The notes below the pieces were generated by a model. It made no database searches, had not been told where the DNA came from, and was given only the letters and a program-made list of their open reading frames with translations. Below, one piece after another: positions 6,728-16,761 of a DNA stretch of 64,000 nt. The stretch spans positions 81,113-145,112 of the forward strand of contig JACPVJ010000114.1 of NCBI GenBank assembly GCA_016191785.1, given 5' to 3'. The first letter of the stretch is position 1; every line of letters starts with the position of its first letter. The stretch is from Myxococcales bacterium (GTDB lineage: Bacteria; Myxococcota_A; Polyangia; Polyangiales; Polyangiaceae). The translations under genes were made by a program, and so were the position numbers.

Positions 6728-8965
6728 ATGGCGAAGGTCGCGGTCGTCTTTCCGCCGCTGGTCGTGTCCCGCGACTTCGTCGACTACCCGTATTTCGCCG
6801 ACCTCGGCGCGCTGTCGGCCGCCGCGGCGCTCGCCGCTGCCGGGCACCAGGTCGAGGTCGCGGACGCGCTGTCCATGCCCGAGGTGCGAGCGAGCGAGCC
6901 GAACCGGCTGACGCTGGGGGCGCTGCCCGAGCGCTTGCCCGAGGCCGATGTGTTCGTGGTCGCGCTGACGCCGTTCCACCGCCCGCCGCGCCGTGACCCC
7001 GCCCTCGCTAGCGTGCTCGAGCGCCTCGCGGGGCGCCCGGTGGTTCTGGCCGATCTCTACCAGAGCGGGCAACACTTCATCGACGGGCCGGGTACCGAGA
7101 TCCTCGAGGCCTACCCCGAGGCCCACGTGCTGCTCCGCTACGAGGCCGAGGTGACCCTGCCGTCGCTCGTGGCGCGCCTTCCGTCCGAGCGCCAGGTGGT
7201 GATCGGCAGCGAGCCGCCGGATCTCGACGCGCTGCCGCTGCCTGCGTGGGACCGCATCGACCGCTTGGCACGCTTCGCGCTGAACGAGCGGGTGATGGCA
7301 GAGCTGGGGCGGCCGACCTGGGCCTTCCCCATCGACGCCCCGTCGCTGCCGCTGATCACCTCTCGGGGTTGCCCCTACCGCTGCGTCCACTGCTCGTCGA
7401 ACCCGGGGCTTCGGCCCGGCGTGCCCAAGCGCCAGCGGCGCCTTTCGCCGGCAGCGATGGCTCGTCACTTCGACCAGCTGGCCCGCGTCGGCGCGAGGCG
7501 CGTGCACGTCCTCGACGAGCTGTGCAACGTGAGCGCAGCCCACTTCGACGCGCTGCTCGAGCTGGCGCGGGCGCGGGACCTCGGGCTCGAGATCCCCAAC
7601 GGGCTTCGCGCCGACCACTTGAGCAACCCTCAGATCGAGGCCCTCGCTCGCCGGATCACCACCTTGAGCATCAGCGCCGAGAGCGGCGCCCAGCGCGTGG
7701 TGACCGAGGTCGTGGAGAAAGATCTCGACCTGTCGCACATCCGTCGGGTCGCCGAGCATGCCCAGGCCGTCGGCCTGCCGCTCTTGGTGCACTACCTCAT
7801 CGGCCTGCCGGGCGAGTCCCGCGAAGAGATCAACCAGACGCTGGCGCACGCCCTCGAGCTGGCCCGGAGCACCGGCGCCACGCCCAGCGTGCAGTTCGCG
7901 ACGCCCCTGCCCGGAACGCGGTTGGCGGCGAAGCTCGGCGTGCTTCCCGCGGTGCAGGACTATGCTCCGCACTTCCAGAGACGAGCCAGCCCGACCAGCG
8001 AAGCGGCGAGCCCGTCGGAGCTCGAAGCGTTCGCGCAGACCTTCGCGCTGCGGCTCGCGGCCCTGCGTGGACCGAAGACGCTGATCCTGAACGCGACCTA
8101 CCGGTGCAACAACCGCTGCGCGTTCTGCGCGACTGGGGTCGGCGTAGAGCGCGACGGGGACTTTCCACGGCAGCGCGAGCAGCTGGCCGCGCATCGACGC
8201 CTGGGCGCGACGCGGCTCGAGCTCGACGGCGGTGAGCCGACCCTTCACCCCGAGCTGTTCGAGTTGATCCGCCACGCGCGCGAGATCGGCTACGAGCGCG
8301 TGACCCTGACCACGAACGGGCGGCGCGCGTTCTACCCGGCGTATGCCCGTCAGCTGGCGCAGAGCGGCGCGACCCGCATCCGCTTCAGCCTTCAAGGCGC
8401 CAGCGCGGCGAGCCACGGCCAAGACGTCGGCGTGCCCGAGGCCTTCGACCAGACCGTGGCAGGGATCACCAACGTGGTGCGCGCCTCGCCGCCGGGGCTC
8501 GAGCTCGCCCTGGCGTTCACGCTCACTCGCTCGAACCAGGCCCACTCGAGCGACGTGGCGGCCCTCGGCCACGAGCTGGGACTTCGACAGCTGGATCTGC
8601 AGATCGTGACGCCTTTCGGGCCCGCCACCGACTCCGTCGCGCCGGACCCGCACGATGCAGCGCGGTGCGTGATGCAGGTGATCGACGAGTGGTCCGAGCG
8701 CCTGCGGATCCGCGTGGTGAACCTGCCGTGGTGTTTCTTGCCCGGCTACGAGCGCTTCCTGGCACCCGACCGACTCGTGCTCGGCCGTGAGGTTCGGTAC
8801 CCGGACGACGACGGGGTGAACCTGCTCGAATACCTTCGCACCCAACGGTCGTACGAAAGCCGATGTGCGACATGCGCGCGAAAGGTGTTCTGCGGGGGGT
8901 TCCATCGCCGGTCGGGTGTGCCCTTGCCCCGCTGGCTCTCGGGTCGAGTGGACCGCGCGTCTTAG
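6728..8965 (+). CDS. Fusion protein with two radical SAM cores and a C-terminal Cys cluster
   Basis: A 745-residue cytoplasmic protein. Residues about 1-190 resemble the Rossmann-like N-terminal domain of B12-dependent radical SAM proteins, although no DxHxxG cobalamin motif is seen. The first radical SAM core has SRGCPYRCVHC with cysteines 215, 219 and 222, followed by the SAESG and YLIGLPGE elements of the B12-type family. The second core begins at ATYRCNNRCAFC with cysteines 460, 464 and 467, followed by LDGGEPTLHPEL and LTTNGRR as in SPASM/MoaA-type enzymes. Cysteines 713, 716 and 722 near the end could bind an auxiliary cluster. Two cores in one chain are uncommon and the substrate is unknown. 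I used the ATG at 6728; the longer frame has no family N-terminus. Confidence 0.88.
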   Translation: MAKVAVVFPPLVVSRDFVDYPYFADLGALSAAAALAAAGHQVEVADALSMPEVRASEPNRLTLGALPERLPEADVFVVALTPFHRPPRRDPALASVLERLAGRPVVLADLYQSGQHFIDGPGTEILEAYPEAHVLLRYEAEVTLPSLVARLPSERQVVIGSEPPDLDALPLPAWDRIDRLARFALNERVMAELGRPTWAFPIDAPSLPLITSRGCPYRCVHCSSNPGLRPGVPKRQRRLSPAAMARHFDQLARVGARRVHVLDELCNVSAAHFDALLELARARDLGLEIPNGLRADHLSNPQIEALARRITTLSISAESGAQRVVTEVVEKDLDLSHIRRVAEHAQAVGLPLLVHYLIGLPGESREEINQTLAHALELARSTGATPSVQFATPLPGTRLAAKLGVLPAVQDYAPHFQRRASPTSEAASPSELEAFAQTFALRLAALRGPKTLILNATYRCNNRCAFCATGVGVERDGDFPRQREQLAAHRRLGATRLELDGGEPTLHPELFELIRHAREIGYERVTLTTNGRRAFYPAYARQLAQSGATRIRFSLQGASAASHGQDVGVPEAFDQTVAGITNVVRASPPGLELALAFTLTRSNQAHSSDVAALGHELGLRQLDLQIVTPFGPATDSVAPDPHDAARCVMQVIDEWSERLRIRVVNLPWCFLPGYERFLAPDRLVLGREVRYPDDDGVNLLEYLRTQRSYESRCATCARKVFCGGFHRRSGVPLPRWLSGRVDRAS

Positions 8966-8982
8966 GTCGAAGGGACCCGGGT

Positions 8983-9011
8983 GTGACGCCGAGGCCACGG
9001 TCGGGCGTCAC
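8983..9011. repeat. Inverted repeat downstream of the double radical SAM gene
   Basis: GTGACGCC at 8983-8990 is repeated in reverse complement as GGCGTCAC at 9004-9011, giving an eight-base-pair stem with a 13-base loop, 17 bases after the radical SAM stop codon. No clear T tract follows, so it is not a textbook intrinsic terminator. It may act as an mRNA 3'-end stabiliser or be part of the leader of the small ORF at 9126. Confidence 0.4.
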
Positions 9012-9125
9012 GGTCCTAACGGTGGCCACGCCGATCGCCAGGGCGACCGCTGGATTTTTCGGGCAGTGCGGGAAGGCGCGGGGCGGCACGTGCGTTGCAC
9101 GCTCGCAAGACCGAGGAGAGCCAAA

Positions 9126-9314
9126 GTGAGCCGAGCGAAGCGCCAGCGTTCCTATTCGGGCACCACGTGGCAGCCGGTCTTGCCAGAGCCGAGTCGCGTG
9201 GAACCCCGCCGCGGGGTCCTCGTCTTGAGGAGCTCGAGCGATCGCTCTCCCGTTCGGCGAGCCCCGGTCGAAGAGCTGCTCGGCACCATCGAGCGCAAGC
9301 TGAGACAGCGTTGA
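9126..9314 (+). CDS. Small basic protein, 62 residues, unrecognised
   Basis: A short frame starting with GTG at 9126 behind a good Shine-Dalgarno sequence (GAGGAGAG about eight bases upstream) and ending at TGA 9314. The product is rich in Arg and Ser, starts SRAKRQRSYSGTTWQPVLP and ends VEELLGTIERKLRQR, a plausible amphipathic helix. Codon third positions are mostly G or C, like the real genes around it. It sits alone between the radical SAM gene and convergent ctaA. I do not recognise a family. A longer overlapping frame from 9095 exists but lacks the ribosome-binding site. Confidence 0.45.
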   Translation: MSRAKRQRSYSGTTWQPVLPEPSRVEPRRGVLVLRSSSDRSPVRRAPVEELLGTIERKLRQR

Positions 9315-9366
9315 GCCTGGTGGGCCAAGGCCCCGCTGGCTGGTGGCTCGCGCCCCCGGGCGCCCG

Positions 9367-10473
9367 TCAGGTCGCCTGGGGCAGCGCGCTCGGCGGGGCG
9401 CTGATCCCGTCCGGTAGACTCACGTGCTCGGGCCACCGGGTGAGCGCGTAGCTGGTGTAGAGCGCCGCGGCCAGCACCAGCGCGGCGTTGCCCTGGTGAG
9501 CCGCAGCCACGGCCACCGGGACATGCATCACGACGGTGGTGATGCCGAGCGTCGCTTGCAGAATCACCGCCGCCACGATCAGATCGAAGCCGATGCGTGC
9601 GTGCCGCGGGACGCGCCGCGTGCGGCAAACCCAAGCCAGCACCAGCGCGAACACCAAGGCCCCGACGCCGAGCACGCGATGCTGAAACATCACGGTGATG
9701 GCATTATCGAAGCCGTTCCGCCACGCGGGCGAAAGGGCGGTGAGCCCGGCGGGAACCCAGGCGCCGGCCATCAGTGGGAAGGTCGGGAACGCGTGCCCCG
9801 CCCGCAGCCCAGCCACCAGCCCACCCGAGAGGGCGGTCAGCGCCGCGAACGCGGTGAACGCCACCACCCCGCGGCGCAGGCCGGGCCACCCGTCGCTGAC
9901 CACGAAGCCGCCCAGGGTCTGCTCGAGGGCGAGCCAGGTCGCGAACCCGAACAGCAGGAAGCCCATGCCCAGGTGAAGCGTCAGGCGATAGTGGCTGACG
10001 TGCGGCAGGTCGACCAGGCCGCTGGCCACCATCAACCAACCGATCAGGCCCTGCAGGCCGCCGAGCGCGAACAGCACGACCAGGCGCCGCACCAGGCGGC
10101 GACCGAGGGCGCCTCGAGCCAGAAACACCACGCACGGCACCGCCACGAGCACGCCGATGGTGCGGCCCAGTAGGCGGTGCAAGTATTCGGGCCAGAAGAT
10201 GGTCTTGAACCCCGCGAGCGTCATGTCGGGATTCACGTGGCGGAACTCGGGGCTCTGCCGATAGAGGGAGAACGCGTGGTCCCAGTCGGCGTCGGAGAGC
10301 GGCGGGATGGCGCCCATGATCGGACGCCACACGGTGATCGAGAGGCCCGACCCCGTCAGTCGCACCACGCCACCGAGGACGATCATGGTCAAGAGCGCGA
10401 GCACGCACAGCCAGAGCCAGATCACGACCGCGCGTCGGGCTTTGGGCAGGGCGAGAGCGGGCGGTGCCGACAT
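9367..10473 (-). CDS. ctaA: Heme A synthase (COX15/CtaA family)
   Basis: A 368-residue inner-membrane protein with eight hydrophobic segments. It oxidises the C8 methyl of heme O to the formyl group of heme A, needed for aa3-type cytochrome oxidase. Signature elements are visible: GGVVRLTGSGLSI in the first loop, then WPEYLHRLLGR with a heme-ligand histidine, HYRLTLHLGMGF, and the internally duplicated second half with FQHRVLGVGALVF and AAHQGNAALVLAAALY. The GSGLSI and FWPEYLHR wording fits the proteobacterial type 2 group. No oxidase subunit genes or ctaB lie nearby, so the gene is separate from its pathway. It is divergent from the FAD oxidoreductase, with 87 bases between starts. Confidence 0.92.
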   Translation of the reverse strand: MSAPPALALPKARRAVVIWLWLCVLALLTMIVLGGVVRLTGSGLSITVWRPIMGAIPPLSDADWDHAFSLYRQSPEFRHVNPDMTLAGFKTIFWPEYLHRLLGRTIGVLVAVPCVVFLARGALGRRLVRRLVVLFALGGLQGLIGWLMVASGLVDLPHVSHYRLTLHLGMGFLLFGFATWLALEQTLGGFVVSDGWPGLRRGVVAFTAFAALTALSGGLVAGLRAGHAFPTFPLMAGAWVPAGLTALSPAWRNGFDNAITVMFQHRVLGVGALVFALVLAWVCRTRRVPRHARIGFDLIVAAVILQATLGITTVVMHVPVAVAAAHQGNAALVLAAALYTSYALTRWPEHVSLPDGISAPPSALPQAT

Positions 10474-10560
10474 GAGTTGGTCGTCGCGTCGAAGGCTGCG
10501 GGCGCGTATGCTTTGCCGCGGATCTTTCGGGCGTCAAGGCGCCGACTTCGAGCAGCTCCC

Positions 10561-11682
10561 ATGAAAGTCGTGGTGATTGGTGGTGGCATTGCCGGGCTCG
10601 CGGCCGCCTGGGGCCTCTGCCGCGCGAAGGTGGGCGCGGTCACGCTGCTCGAGCGCGAGCCCCAGCTCTTCGCCCACAGCTCGGGCAAGAACGCGGCCAT
10701 CTATCGCTGCGTCGAGTCGCCACGGGTGGTCGCCGAGCTAGGCGTGCAGAGCGCCGGCCTGCTCGACCAGCTCTTGGGGGACCGCGCGGCTTGGCTAAAC
10801 CAAGACGGCCTCTTGCTCAGCGCGCGCGTCCGTGACCCGCTGGTGCCGCTGGCGCAGGTGTCGACCGAGGTCGGCATCGAGCACGAGTGGCTCGACCAGA
10901 CCGAGCTCCTGCGCCGCGCCCCCGCCATCGCCGGCGGCCACGCGACGGCGGCGCTCTGGGTCCCGGGCGGCGGCGTGCTCGACAATCACGCGATCTCGAC
11001 CGCGCTATCGCGCGAGATCCGCGCGGGCGGTGGACGCATCGAGCTCGGGCACGACGCGGCGCGCGTGCGGGTCGACGCGGGCAGAGTGGTCGGCGTCGAG
11101 AGCCGCGGCGAGGTGTCTTCGGCAGATCTGGTGGTGATCGCCGGCGGCGCCTGGGCGAGCCAGGTCGGCGCCACGTGCGGTGCTCCGCTGCCCCTGGTGC
11201 CCGTTCGCCGCCACCTGGTGATGCTCGAGCCCGACCAGCTGCCGGCGGCGCGCTCGCCCACGGTCTGGGACGCGGAGCTCGGCGCGTACTTCCGGCCCGA
11301 GTCGGGGGCGCTCCTGGCGAGCCCGGGTGACGCAGTGCCCTGGCACGCCGAGGATCCCGCGGCGGACCCAGCGGCCCTCGAGCTTCTGGCCGACCGCCTC
11401 GGGCAGATGGCGCCGTCGCTGGCCAGCGCGCGGGTGCGTCGCGCCTGGGCGTGCCTCCGCACCTTCGCACCCGACAAGGCCAGCGTGGTCGGCGCCGATC
11501 CACGGGTCAGCGGTCTGTACTGGCTCGCGGGTCTCGGCGGACACGGCCTCACCGCGGGCGTGGCCGCGGGCGCCCTCCTGGCGAAGTGCATCGCGGGTGA
11601 GCGCGACCCCCTGCTCGACGCGGTGGCGCCCGGTCGGTTGGTGGGCGCACTTGTTGGCCACGCTCGCGGCGGCGCTCGGTGA
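10561..11682 (+). CDS. FAD-dependent oxidoreductase, DAO family
   Basis: A 373-residue flavoprotein starting MKVVVIGGGIAGLAAAWGL, the N-terminal dinucleotide-binding fold of D-amino acid oxidase/glycine oxidase-type enzymes, with ER at the end of the second strand for ribose binding. SGKNAAIYR follows, matching the flavin-contact segment of D-amino acid dehydrogenase-like proteins, and WLAGLGGHGLTAGVAAG closes the FAD site near the C-terminus. The likely substrate is an amino acid or N-methylated amine, but it cannot be read from the sequence. The ATG at 10561 gives the family start; the long upstream frame is antisense to ctaA. The stop overlaps the next gene's GTG start (GTGA), so the two are coupled. 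Confidence 0.85.
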   Translation: MKVVVIGGGIAGLAAAWGLCRAKVGAVTLLEREPQLFAHSSGKNAAIYRCVESPRVVAELGVQSAGLLDQLLGDRAAWLNQDGLLLSARVRDPLVPLAQVSTEVGIEHEWLDQTELLRRAPAIAGGHATAALWVPGGGVLDNHAISTALSREIRAGGGRIELGHDAARVRVDAGRVVGVESRGEVSSADLVVIAGGAWASQVGATCGAPLPLVPVRRHLVMLEPDQLPAARSPTVWDAELGAYFRPESGALLASPGDAVPWHAEDPAADPAALELLADRLGQMAPSLASARVRRAWACLRTFAPDKASVVGADPRVSGLYWLAGLGGHGLTAGVAAGALLAKCIAGERDPLLDAVAPGRLVGALVGHARGGAR

Positions 11683-13713
11683 CCCGGCCCTCGCTCTCGC
11701 TCCGACAGGGCGCGATCTTCGGCTGGCCGACGTTCCTGGGCGCCGCGCTCTTGTTCGTGGTGCAGCCGATGCTGGGCAAGTGGCTCTTGCCGGCGGCGGG
11801 CGGCAGCCCTGCGACCTGGACCGCCTGCATGCTCTTCTTCCAGACGCTGCTCCTCGCCGGGTACGCCTATGCCCACTGGCTCACCGGCAGGTTGTCGCTC
11901 CGCCATCAGCTCGCACTCCACGCGCTGTTGATCGTCGTGGCGGGTGCGCTGCTCTCGATCTTGCCCACCGATCGCTCCGCCGTGCTCCCAGCCGGCGAGC
12001 CGGTGCTGGCCATCGCGGGGCTGCTCTTCCGGACCGTGGGGCTGCCGTACCTCGTCCTCGCGAGCAGCGCGCCGCTCCTCCAGGCCTGGGCGGCCCGAGC
12101 GTTCCAGGCGGAAGCGCCCTGGCTCTACGCCGTGTCCAACAGCGGATCCGTGGTCGGGCTCCTGGCTCACCCGTTCTTGCTCGAGCCGTGGCTCTCGCTC
12201 GAAGTCGAGCGGTCGGCCTGGAAGGGCGCGTTCTGGGTCTTCGCGGCATCGTCGATCCTGGCCCTCGCGCGGCTGTGGCGCGGGAACCCCGCCGCCGTGC
12301 CCGCGGGGGACGCCGAGCCGGGGCCGAGGCCGACCGGAGCCCAGCGTTTGCGCTGGCTCGTACTGGCGTTCGTGCCGAGCGTGATGCTCCTCGGGGCCAC
12401 TCAGCACCTCACGGTCGACATCGCACCGATGCCGCTCTTGTGGGTCGTGCCGTTGCTGCTCTATCTGCTGTCCTTCGTCGTCGCGTTCAGCGCCTGGCGG
12501 AGCGCGTGGCGAGGGCCAGCGGTGATCGCCTGGGTGATCGGGGCCGTCGCCCTCGGGGCGAACGCGTTCGCGCAGGCCGCCTTCTCACTGTCGACCCAGC
12601 TCGTGGGCACGCTGGTCGCGCTCTTTTCGTCCTGCTTGCTCTGCCACGGCGAGCTCGCCAGCGCGAGACCCGACCCGCGCTGGCTCACCGGCTACTACCT
12701 GGTCATCGCCTCGGGCGGGGCCCTCGGTGGGGTCTTCGTCAGCTTGGGAGCTCCGCTCGCGTTCACCGACTACTACGAGCTCGAGCTGGGGGCGGTGCTG
12801 GTGTTCGGGGTCCTGCTGGTCCAGGCGCAGCGGTCGGGGGCGGAGCGCTGGCCGCGCTTCGCTCAGAGGGCGCTTTTGCTCGGCTCGGCCATCGCCGTTC
12901 CGCTGCTCGCCGCGAGCGTGCTGGTCCGAGCGCTGCCCCCGAAGCGACAAGGCGTCGTGGTCGCGCGCAGCCGGAGCTTCTTGGGCACCCTGCGGGTGGT
13001 CGACACCGCAAAGGGGAGGGTGCTCACCCACGGCCGCATTCAGCACGGTCTCCAGCTCGCCGAGCCCGGCCTCGGTCGGACTCCCACTCTTTACTTCGGC
13101 GTCGGGACCGGCATCGCGCGGGTGATGGAGGGTGGGCCCTCGGCCCGAGCGCGGCGGCTGGCGGTGCTCGGCCTGGGGATCGGCACCTTGGCCACCTACG
13201 GACGCCCGGGCGACGCGTTCGCCTTCTTCGAGCTCGACCCGCGGGTGATCGAGCTCGCGCGGCGCGACTTCACCTTCCTGGCCGACTCGGCGGCGGCCGT
13301 CACCACGACCCTGGGTGACGGCCGACTCGTGCTCGACCGTGCGCCGCCGCAGGCCTTCGACGTGCTCGTGCTCGACGCCTTCTCGAGCGACTCGGTGCCG
13401 GTCCACTTGCTCACGCGAGAGGCCTTCGGGATCTACCTGCGGCACCTCGCGGCGGAGGGCGTGCTGGCCGCCAACATCTCGAACCGGTTCTTGTCCCTCG
13501 ATCGCGTGGTGCGCGCCAGCGCTCGCGCGTCCGGCCTGGCCTGCGTCGTGGTCAAGACCAACACCGATCCGGCTCACCACGTCGTGCGCGCCGAGTGGGC
13601 GCTCATGGCGCGTGACCCGCGCGCCCTGACCTCGTTGACCGAGGGCCTGCCCCTCTCCGGGGCGAGCGGGCCGGACGTTCTCTGGACCGACGACCACGCC
13701 AGCATCGTGCCGA

Positions 13714-13724
<11 letters not shown>
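11679..13724 (+). CDS. Membrane-bound spermidine synthase-like fusion protein
   Basis: A 681-residue protein. The first 430 or so residues hold ten to twelve hydrophobic segments; the C-terminal 230 residues are a SAM-type Rossmann fold of the spermidine synthase family. Visible elements are AVLGLGIGTLATYG (nucleotide loop), FFELDPRVIELA (acidic ribose ligand) and DVLVLDAFSSDSVP, where Asp matches the catalytic loop of aminopropyltransferases, followed by LLTREAF. Such membrane-fused members are common in environmental bacteria; true aminopropyl transfer is not proven for them. The start is GTG at 11679, overlapping the FAD oxidoreductase stop. This coupling suggests a joint role, perhaps in amine metabolism. 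It overlaps the convergent pirin gene by 11 bases. Confidence 0.85.
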
Positions 13725-14748
<1,024 letters not shown>

Positions 14749-14832
14749 GGCGGAAGCGTAGTGCTCGACGTGCACAGAGCGAAGCTCCCCCGGGCGGGGA
14801 CCGGCTTCCAGAAGCGTGGGCGTTCGCGCGAC

Positions 14833-16404
14833 TCACTCGCGGGTGAAACGGGCCGCCGCGCAGCCCAGGGCCAGCAGGGCGAGCAGAAGCACGCCTTCCG
14901 GCGCGTCGGGCCCCGAGGGCCGAGGCACCCGGCAACCACACCCGCCGTCGTCGTCGCGTCCGCCGGCCTTGGCTGACGCGCCGCTCGACCCCGCCGCTCC
15001 CCCGCCGCCCGCGCTGCCGCCGCCCCCGCCGCCCGCGCCGCCGATGCCTGGAGCCCCACCGCTCGGCGGTGGGGCGACCGTGTACTCGAACGCACCGACG
15101 TCGGGCTTGGCGTCACGCGCGACTCCGTCGTGATCGTGGCTGACGCCGAAGCCGGAGAGCACGACGCCTACGTCGCGAGCGGGGGAGCCCGCCTTCAGGC
15201 GAAAGAGGTCGCTGGCCGGAGCCTCGAACGACGCCTCGGCGACGCTCCCGAGCTCGACGTTGCCCGCATCCGTCGCGTCCACGTCCCCGCCGATGCCGTA
15301 TTTCTCCCCGGACTCGACGAACAGGTTGTTCACCACCCCGTTCCCCTTGGTGAGGTTGCCGAAGAGCCGAAGGCCCGCGCCCCCCGAGCGCACCACGGTG
15401 TTGTGGACGAACGCGTAGCTCGAGCCGCCGATCGCGCCGAGCTTCTGGTCGTTGCCGTAGATGCCGTCCTCGGTGAAATCCACGATCAGGTTGTTTGCCA
15501 CCCAAGTTGCGGCGGCACCCAGCACGAAGATCCCGATGGTGGGGCCGCCGATCAGGGTGTTGTCGTAGACCTTGCACGCGGACGCGCCGCCGATCTGAAT
15601 GCCGCGGGTCTGCACCGGGTCCGTGGCAGTCTTGCCCACGCCTCGGATCAGGTTGGCATACACCTCGCAGTTCTTGGGGGTGACGCCCACCTGAAGTCCG
15701 TCCCAGCCCGTGTTCTCGATGCGATTGTCGTGCAACGACACGCCGTCGTGCTCGTGCGGGTAGAGCACGGTCTCGACCCCGTTGCAGGTGAACTTGCGGC
15801 CGCCGTAGCCCGTGCTGCCGACGTAGAACCCCTCGCCACCGGTGTCGTGCACCCAGGTGTGATGCACTCGCGTGTTCCTCTGCACGAACTTGCCCAGGTT
15901 GGCCGTGCCGTCGCAGCGCGACTCGGTCTTGAGGATGAACCCTGCGAAGCCCGTGTGGTGCACCTCCAGGTGATCGATCTCGTAGTCGGTCGAGAGGTCC
16001 CCCACGGGCACGCCGGAGGCCGAGTAGTCGGGGCCCGTGCGCGTGGCGCTCACGTCGAAGCCGTACTCGTGTGCCGGGTCACCGGTTCCGGTGAGGTGGA
16101 AGTACTTGCAGCGATTGACGAGCAGCCCGTAGCCCTTGTCGGCGTTCGCGATCTCGACGCGCCCGCCGCAGTTCTTGATGGTGACGGGCGCGGCCTCGGT
16201 CCCGACCAGGTCCTCCAGGATCAGGAACGGCCGCTTGCCCGCCTCGATGCACACCACGTCGCCGGGTTTGACGCCGAGCGTGCCGCCCTTCACGCTGGTC
16301 TGGCTCGCGGGAACGGAGTGGTCGCACCCGCAATCGGCCGCCAGCGCGCGGAACGGGACGAGGAACGCGAAGAGGCCGAGGAGAGCGCTGCGTGGCCCGA
16401 GCAC
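14833..16404 (-). CDS. Secreted parallel beta-helix protein with MYXO-CTERM-like sorting tail
   Basis: A 523-residue exported protein. A signal peptide (LLGLFAFLVPFRALA) is followed by a chain of right-handed beta-helix repeats with Asn/His ladders (YEIDHLEVHHTGFAGF, VYDNTLIGGPTIGIFV, FVHNTVVRSGGAGLRL), as in pectate-lyase-like and Disaggregatase-type folds. DVGAFEY closes the helix, as in many DUF1565-type proteins. A Gly/Ser linker then leads to DDDGGCGCR, a hydrophobic stretch VLLLALLALGCAAA and a final Arg, the arrangement of the MYXO-CTERM signal by which myxobacteria anchor proteins to the cell surface. Polysaccharide binding or lyase action is inferred only from the fold; no catalytic triad was identified. 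The gene stands alone. Confidence 0.85.
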   Translation of the reverse strand: MLGPRSALLGLFAFLVPFRALAADCGCDHSVPASQTSVKGGTLGVKPGDVVCIEAGKRPFLILEDLVGTEAAPVTIKNCGGRVEIANADKGYGLLVNRCKYFHLTGTGDPAHEYGFDVSATRTGPDYSASGVPVGDLSTDYEIDHLEVHHTGFAGFILKTESRCDGTANLGKFVQRNTRVHHTWVHDTGGEGFYVGSTGYGGRKFTCNGVETVLYPHEHDGVSLHDNRIENTGWDGLQVGVTPKNCEVYANLIRGVGKTATDPVQTRGIQIGGASACKVYDNTLIGGPTIGIFVLGAAATWVANNLIVDFTEDGIYGNDQKLGAIGGSSYAFVHNTVVRSGGAGLRLFGNLTKGNGVVNNLFVESGEKYGIGGDVDATDAGNVELGSVAEASFEAPASDLFRLKAGSPARDVGVVLSGFGVSHDHDGVARDAKPDVGAFEYTVAPPPSGGAPGIGGAGGGGGGSAGGGGAAGSSGASAKAGGRDDDGGCGCRVPRPSGPDAPEGVLLLALLALGCAAARFTRE

Positions 16405-16666
16405 GCAGCATGTTTATCGCGACGGCGCGGCCGGAACAACTCGGGAGCCCGAGCGCGCTCGCCCCGAGGTCGCCGACGGGCGGCGCGACTTTTCGCCACC
16501 GAGATCGTGCGTCACTCCCGCTTTGCTTCCTTCGACGTGGATCGCAAGCGCTCGAAGCGGCGGTACGCGTCGCTGCGTACCTGAGCGTGATGGAGGGCGA
16601 AATCCGTGTCGATTCCGCCGTGTACCCCTTGCCGGAATGCGTTTGCCGTAGTACACCGCGGGCTCC
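16405..16666. other. Intergenic stretch with no supported gene
   Basis: About 260 bases between the start of the beta-helix gene and the ribosome-binding site of the 21-codon gene. Reading frames here are antisense or unlike any protein I know. A weak promoter-like pair, TTGCCG at 16629-16634 and TACACC at 16652-16657 with 17 bases between, points toward the 21-codon gene. The rest probably holds the promoter of the beta-helix gene on the other strand. Confidence 0.4.
16629..16657 (+). promoter_or_regulatory. Possible sigma-70-type promoter of the 21-codon gene
   Basis: TTGCCG (16629-16634) matches four of six bases of the -35 consensus and TACACC (16652-16657) three of six of the -10, at the ideal 17-base spacing. 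It ends 23 bases before the start codon at 16681. The match is weak and unsupported by anything but position. Confidence 0.25.
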
Positions 16667-16680
16667 GGGAGGATGTCGAA

Positions 16681-16746
16681 ATGAAGATCAAGAGCAGCGT
16701 GCGAGCCGGTATCAACCACCCCTTCGAAAACAAGAAGAAGAGGTAA
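16681..16746 (+). CDS. 21-residue basic peptide gene
   Basis: A complete miniature gene: Shine-Dalgarno GGGAGGA at 16667-16673, seven bases of spacing, ATG at 16681, 21 codons and TAA at 16744-16746, followed 15 bases later by a strong intrinsic terminator. The peptide begins MKIKSSVRAG, continues with INHPF and ends ENKKKR; it has no cysteine, no hydrophobic segment and seven Lys/Arg. The opening K-I-K-S-x-V-R-A-G followed by Asn-His recalls a class of very short conserved peptides seen in various bacteria, but I cannot name a characterised family, so this is a hint only. It could be a regulatory peptide, a RiPP-like precursor, an RNA-binding peptide, or a leader within a small RNA. No maturation gene is adjacent. 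Confidence 0.6.
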   Translation: MKIKSSVRAGINHPFENKKKR

Positions 16747-16761
16747 GAGCACGACTAGTGA

